Shown here: positions 34,538-36,571 of the stretch, piece after piece
Layout: each line of letters starts with the position of its first letter
Numbering within the stretch: the stretch's first letter is position 1
NCBI GenBank assembly: GCA_947628955.1
Contig: CANRBX010000026.1
Coordinates: 1-36,571, forward strand
Reading direction: 5' to 3'
Length of the DNA stretch: 36,571 bases
Source of the DNA: an uncultured Lachnospiraceae bacterium
GTDB taxonomy: Bacteria; Bacillota; Clostridia; Lachnospirales; Lachnospiraceae
Made by a program: the position numbers and the translations under genes
Notes under the pieces: generated by a model
The model's input: the letters and a program-made list of their open reading frames with translations, nothing else
Told to the model about the DNA's origin: nothing
The model's database searches: none

Positions 34538-34566
34538 TTGAAAAATCTGCATTCCGATGATATACT
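34538..34566 (+). promoter_or_regulatory. Promoter of the exchanger gene
   Basis: TTGAAA (34538-34543) and TATACT (34561-34566) are 17 bases apart, with TG one base before the -10, about 90 bases upstream of the ATG at 34657. Confidence 0.7.
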
Positions 34567-34656
34567 CAACCATACCGGCAGATTTATACTCTGGCCGGGC
34601 AGTCCCGCATTCTGCGGTTCAAAATTCTGCAATTTAAGATTCAGGAGGATTTTTTC

Positions 34657-35637
34657 ATGATTGTTCCAGTACTTCTGTTCATCCTCGGCCTGCTGTTCCT
34701 GATCAAGGGCGGCGACTGGTTTGTGGACGGCGCGACCGGGATCGCGCACCATTTTCATATACCGGAGCTGCTGATCGGAGCCACCGTCGTGTCGATCGGC
34801 ACCACGCTTCCCGAGGTCATGGTCTCGGCCACCTCTGCGCTTTCCGGTCACGGCGAGATCGCATACGGCAACGCGATCGGCTCGGTCATCTGCAATACAT
34901 CGCTGATCGCAGCGCTGACGATCGCCATCCGGCCCGGCCGGACAGAACGGCGGACACTGATCCCGCCTGTCATATTCTTCTTTATCGCGGCAGCATTTTA
35001 TTCCCTGATTGCCTACACGAAAGGCTATTTCAGCCGCGGCACGGGCCTTGTTCTGCTTGCTCTTTTCGTCGTCTATATGGTCTTCACGGTGCTTCAGATG
35101 AAAAACGGGTCCTCCGCGCCGGCCTCAGATGGCGCTTCCGGCAGCGGGGCTGCGGAACCGGAAGCCTCCATGGCCAAAAATATCCTGCTCCTGATCGTCG
35201 GGGCAGTCCTGATCGCGTTCGGCGCCAACCTTCTCGTGGACAACGGCACACTGATCGCAGCCGCGCTCGGCGTCCCGGAATCTGTGATCGCGCTCACCTT
35301 TGTGGCGCTCGGCACCTCCCTGCCTGAGCTTGTGACGGCGATCACCTCTCTGGTAAAAGGGCACAGCGCGCTCTCGCTCGGCAACATCATCGGGGCCAAC
35401 CTTTTTAACCTCGTACTCGTGAGCGGCGTCTCCATAACGCTCGCCCCCTTTGATATCCCGCGCAGTGCCGTCGTCGCCGGCCGGAACGCATCGCTCGTCG
35501 TGGACATCCCGGTCATGCTGCTCGTCATGCTGATCATGACAGTGCCAGCTCTCGTGCGCAACAGACTCGCCCGCGCGCAGGGCATACTGCTGCTGGCCAT
35601 CTACGCGGCCTACTGCATCTTCCAGTTTACGCTGTAG
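34657..35637 (+). CDS. Calcium/sodium antiporter (CaCA family, YrbG type)
   Basis: A 326-residue membrane exchanger with about 10 hydrophobic segments and two inverted alpha repeats. The first is VSIGTTLPEVMVSATSAL with GNAIGSVICN; the second is ALGTSLPELVTAITSL with GNIIGANLFNL. The acidic residues of both ion-binding helices are present (TLPE and SLPE). A short Ala/Ser/Gly-rich cytoplasmic loop (about 150-175) separates the halves. CAGGAGG lies 7 bases before the ATG. The stop codon is followed immediately by eight 21-bp copies resembling the gene's own last codons, and these stay in frame. Confidence 0.93.
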   Translation: MIVPVLLFILGLLFLIKGGDWFVDGATGIAHHFHIPELLIGATVVSIGTTLPEVMVSATSALSGHGEIAYGNAIGSVICNTSLIAALTIAIRPGRTERRTLIPPVIFFFIAAAFYSLIAYTKGYFSRGTGLVLLALFVVYMVFTVLQMKNGSSAPASDGASGSGAAEPEASMAKNILLLIVGAVLIAFGANLLVDNGTLIAAALGVPESVIALTFVALGTSLPELVTAITSLVKGHSALSLGNIIGANLFNLVLVSGVSITLAPFDIPRSAVVAGRNASLVVDIPVMLLVMLIMTVPALVRNRLARAQGILLLAIYAAYCIFQFTL

Positions 35638-35815
35638 CACCTTCCTTTTACGCTGCAGCGCTTTCCGGCTACGCTGCAGAACCTTCCGTTTACTCTGCGG
35701 CATCTTCCGGCTACGCTGCAGAACCTTCCGTTTACTCTGCGGCATCTTCCGTCTACGCTGCAGAACCTTCCGTCTACGCTGCAGCGCCTTCCTTTTACGC
35801 TTCGGCATCTTCCGA
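35638..35815. repeat. 21-bp tandem array copying the 3' end of the exchanger gene, in frame
   Basis: Eight perfect-length units (35638, 35659, 35680, 35701, 35722, 35743, 35764, 35785) and a partial ninth follow the stop directly. They resemble the gene end CATCTTCCAGTTTACGCTG-TAG, with CAG or CGG in place of TAG. Read in the gene's frame they encode heptads such as HLPFTLQ, RFPATLQ and NLPFTLR after the native IFQFTL. A 42-bp higher-order unit is visible at 35680-35763. No stop occurs in this frame inside the array. Confidence 0.92.
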
Positions 35816-36014
35816 ACGGCTCGCCCGGCACTCTGGACTTCGTCCGGGCGGCGCCGGACACGCGCCGTCGGATGGTTTCCGCAAAAACTGACTCCATGGC
35901 GCAAAACAGCCGGAACCACGCGAGACCCTTAAAGCGTCTGGTTCCGGCATTTTGTTTCATAAGCGCAGGCCGGTCTCCCGGCAGACCCGCGTATCTCAGG
36001 CAAAGCAACAGTCG
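35816..36014. other. Convergent gap after the 21-bp array
   Basis: Between the array and the QueT stop there is no supported gene; minus-strand frames across the array are Lys/Arg-rich repeat artefacts. The only clear element is the bidirectional terminator at 35909-35957. Confidence 0.6.
35909..35957. terminator. Bidirectional terminator between exchanger and QueT genes
   Basis: GCCGGAACCA (35909-35918) pairs perfectly with TGGTTCCGGC (35939-35948). ATTTTGTTT follows on the plus strand and TGTTTTGC on the minus strand, so it can stop transcripts from both convergent genes. Confidence 0.8.
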
Positions 36015-36512
36015 TCACACGACCGCGTGCTTAAAGATTGTTCCCTTGTAGCGCTCGAGCGCCGTCAGCACGATCATTCCGAAGACGCCGCAGGAAATCA
36101 CTTCCCCGATGCCCACAGTCAGCATCATGAACGGAATCGGAAGATTGACCCCATAACCAAAGCGCAGCACAAACGGTACGATCAGCGTATTTGACACGAT
36201 CGGCGGAACCGGGGCCAGATAACGGCTTCTGTTCCGGAGAAGATATGTAAATACCGCGCCGAGCAGTGTTGCGATACTGCCAAGAGCGATGTCCAGCAGC
36301 ACTCCGCTTCCCCCAAGGATATTTGCGATCAGGCATCCCGCAAACAGGCCCGGGACAGCCGCCGGCGTAAAATACGGCAGAACCGTCAGCGCCTCGGAAA
36401 CCCTCACCTGCACTTCCCCAAAGCTGAAGGGCAGGAACAGGATCGTCAGCACCACATAAACAGCGGCAATCGCAGCCGCCTGGACAAGGAACAATACTTT
36501 TTTGTCTTTCAT
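36015..36512 (-). CDS. queT: QueT-family transporter (queuosine precursor uptake)
   Basis: A 165-residue membrane protein of the QueT (DUF988) family with 5-6 hydrophobic segments. Conserved stretches are FGEVQVRVSEALTVLPYFTPAAVPGLFAG near the N-terminus and the C-terminal GIGEVISCGVFGMIVL. It is expected to be the membrane (S) component for uptake of a queuosine precursor such as preQ1, probably with an ECF energy module encoded elsewhere. AAAGGAG lies 10 bases before the ATG. The leader carries a candidate preQ1-I riboswitch, which supports the assignment. Confidence 0.9.
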   Translation of the reverse strand: MKDKKVLFLVQAAAIAAVYVVLTILFLPFSFGEVQVRVSEALTVLPYFTPAAVPGLFAGCLIANILGGSGVLLDIALGSIATLLGAVFTYLLRNRSRYLAPVPPIVSNTLIVPFVLRFGYGVNLPIPFMMLTVGIGEVISCGVFGMIVLTALERYKGTIFKHAVV

Positions 36513-36522
36513 ATTCAGTTTT

Positions 36523-36566
36523 CTCCTTTAGTTTTGTTTTACGTCAGGAAGGTCTCGAACTGACGT
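36523..36566 (-). promoter_or_regulatory. Candidate preQ1-I riboswitch in the queT leader
   Basis: On the minus strand ACGTCAG (36566-36560) and CTGACGT (36547-36541) form a 7-bp P1 stem around TTCGAGACCTTC. An A-rich tail (AAAACAAAACTAAAGGAG) follows and contains the Shine-Dalgarno. Loop CCTT can pair with tail AAGG, giving the H-type pseudoknot expected for this class, which would hide the ribosome site when ligand is bound. The resemblance to the class is by eye; the loop differs from the best-known examples. Confidence 0.7.
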
Positions 36567-36571
36567 TGTTG

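Larger units (their letters stand above)
34299..34656. other. 358-base divergent gap between helicase and exchanger genes
   Basis: No gene is supported. It contains the helicase leader hairpin (34324-34354), the helicase promoter (34362-34390), a 31-bp repeat (34439-34510), and the exchanger promoter (34538-34566). The exchanger leader (34567-34656) has several short GC hairpins such as CCGGCAG and GCCGGGCAG but matches no riboswitch I recognise. Confidence 0.6.

Noticed and set aside
35125..35919. Lys/Arg-rich repeat protein on the minus strand over the 21-bp array
   Set aside because: It is antisense to the exchanger gene and lacks a plausible start and any family features. The repeats are explained by the 21-bp array derived from the exchanger end.
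36541..36571. tRNA-like end at the window edge
   Set aside because: It resembles a TFC-type arm in part, but the stem, A-rich tail and queT position fit a preQ1 riboswitch leader better, and no acceptor stem or anticodon arm is visible.

Overview
The window looks like chromosomal DNA of an anaerobic gut Firmicute, most likely a member of the Lachnospiraceae. This rests on the gene content: ABC sugar importers with YesM/YesN-type two-component control, GH112 phosphorolysis of host glycans, a nan cluster, an oxygen-reducing flavodiiron protein fused to rubredoxin, and ferredoxin-type aldo/keto reductase. Shine-Dalgarno sites are strong (AGGAGG-type) and the backbone is GC-rich. Species-level assignment is not possible from the sequence alone. 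No rRNA, tRNA, insertion sequence or CRISPR array was seen.

Layout. (1) 1-6165: sialic acid module. A minus-strand run nanE, nanA, SGNH esterase, solute-binding protein and ABC permease (cut by the window edge), with a divergent ROK kinase (nanK). (2) 6305-8215: a four-domain flavodiiron protein (O2/NO detoxification). (3) 8475-21121: a visibly AT-richer plant-glycan locus, all on the minus strand: binding protein, two permeases, sensor kinase, response regulator, then GH95, GH127 and GH43 enzymes. It looks built to sense, import and strip L-sugar and arabinose decorations from hemicellulose or pectin side chains. A shared two-part motif precedes both the transporter and the enzyme units. (4) 21576-23735: GH112 galacto-N-biose/lacto-N-biose phosphorylase, a host mucin or milk glycan enzyme. 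(5) 23692-25291: an AT-rich two-gene cassette, an AAA/ABC-type ATPase plus a small PD-(D/E)xK-like protein, translationally coupled. It is the best candidate for an undescribed (defence-like) system here. (6) 25425-31212: YgjP-like metallopeptidase, Fe-S aldo/keto reductase, an orphan sugar-binding protein with a divergent AraC regulator, and a MATE exporter. (7) 31213-36571: thymidine kinase, SUV3-like helicase, Na+/Ca2+ exchanger and QueT with a likely preQ1-I riboswitch. This part carries four short tandem-repeat arrays (40, 43/44, 31 and 21 bp); two of them are copies of the 3' end of the adjacent gene.

Together the genes describe a generalist glycan forager that takes sialic acid and galacto-N-biose from mucin and also decorated plant polysaccharide, with oxygen protection. 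The ATPase-nuclease cassette looks inserted between housekeeping genes, and its last codons overlap the start of the GH112 gene.
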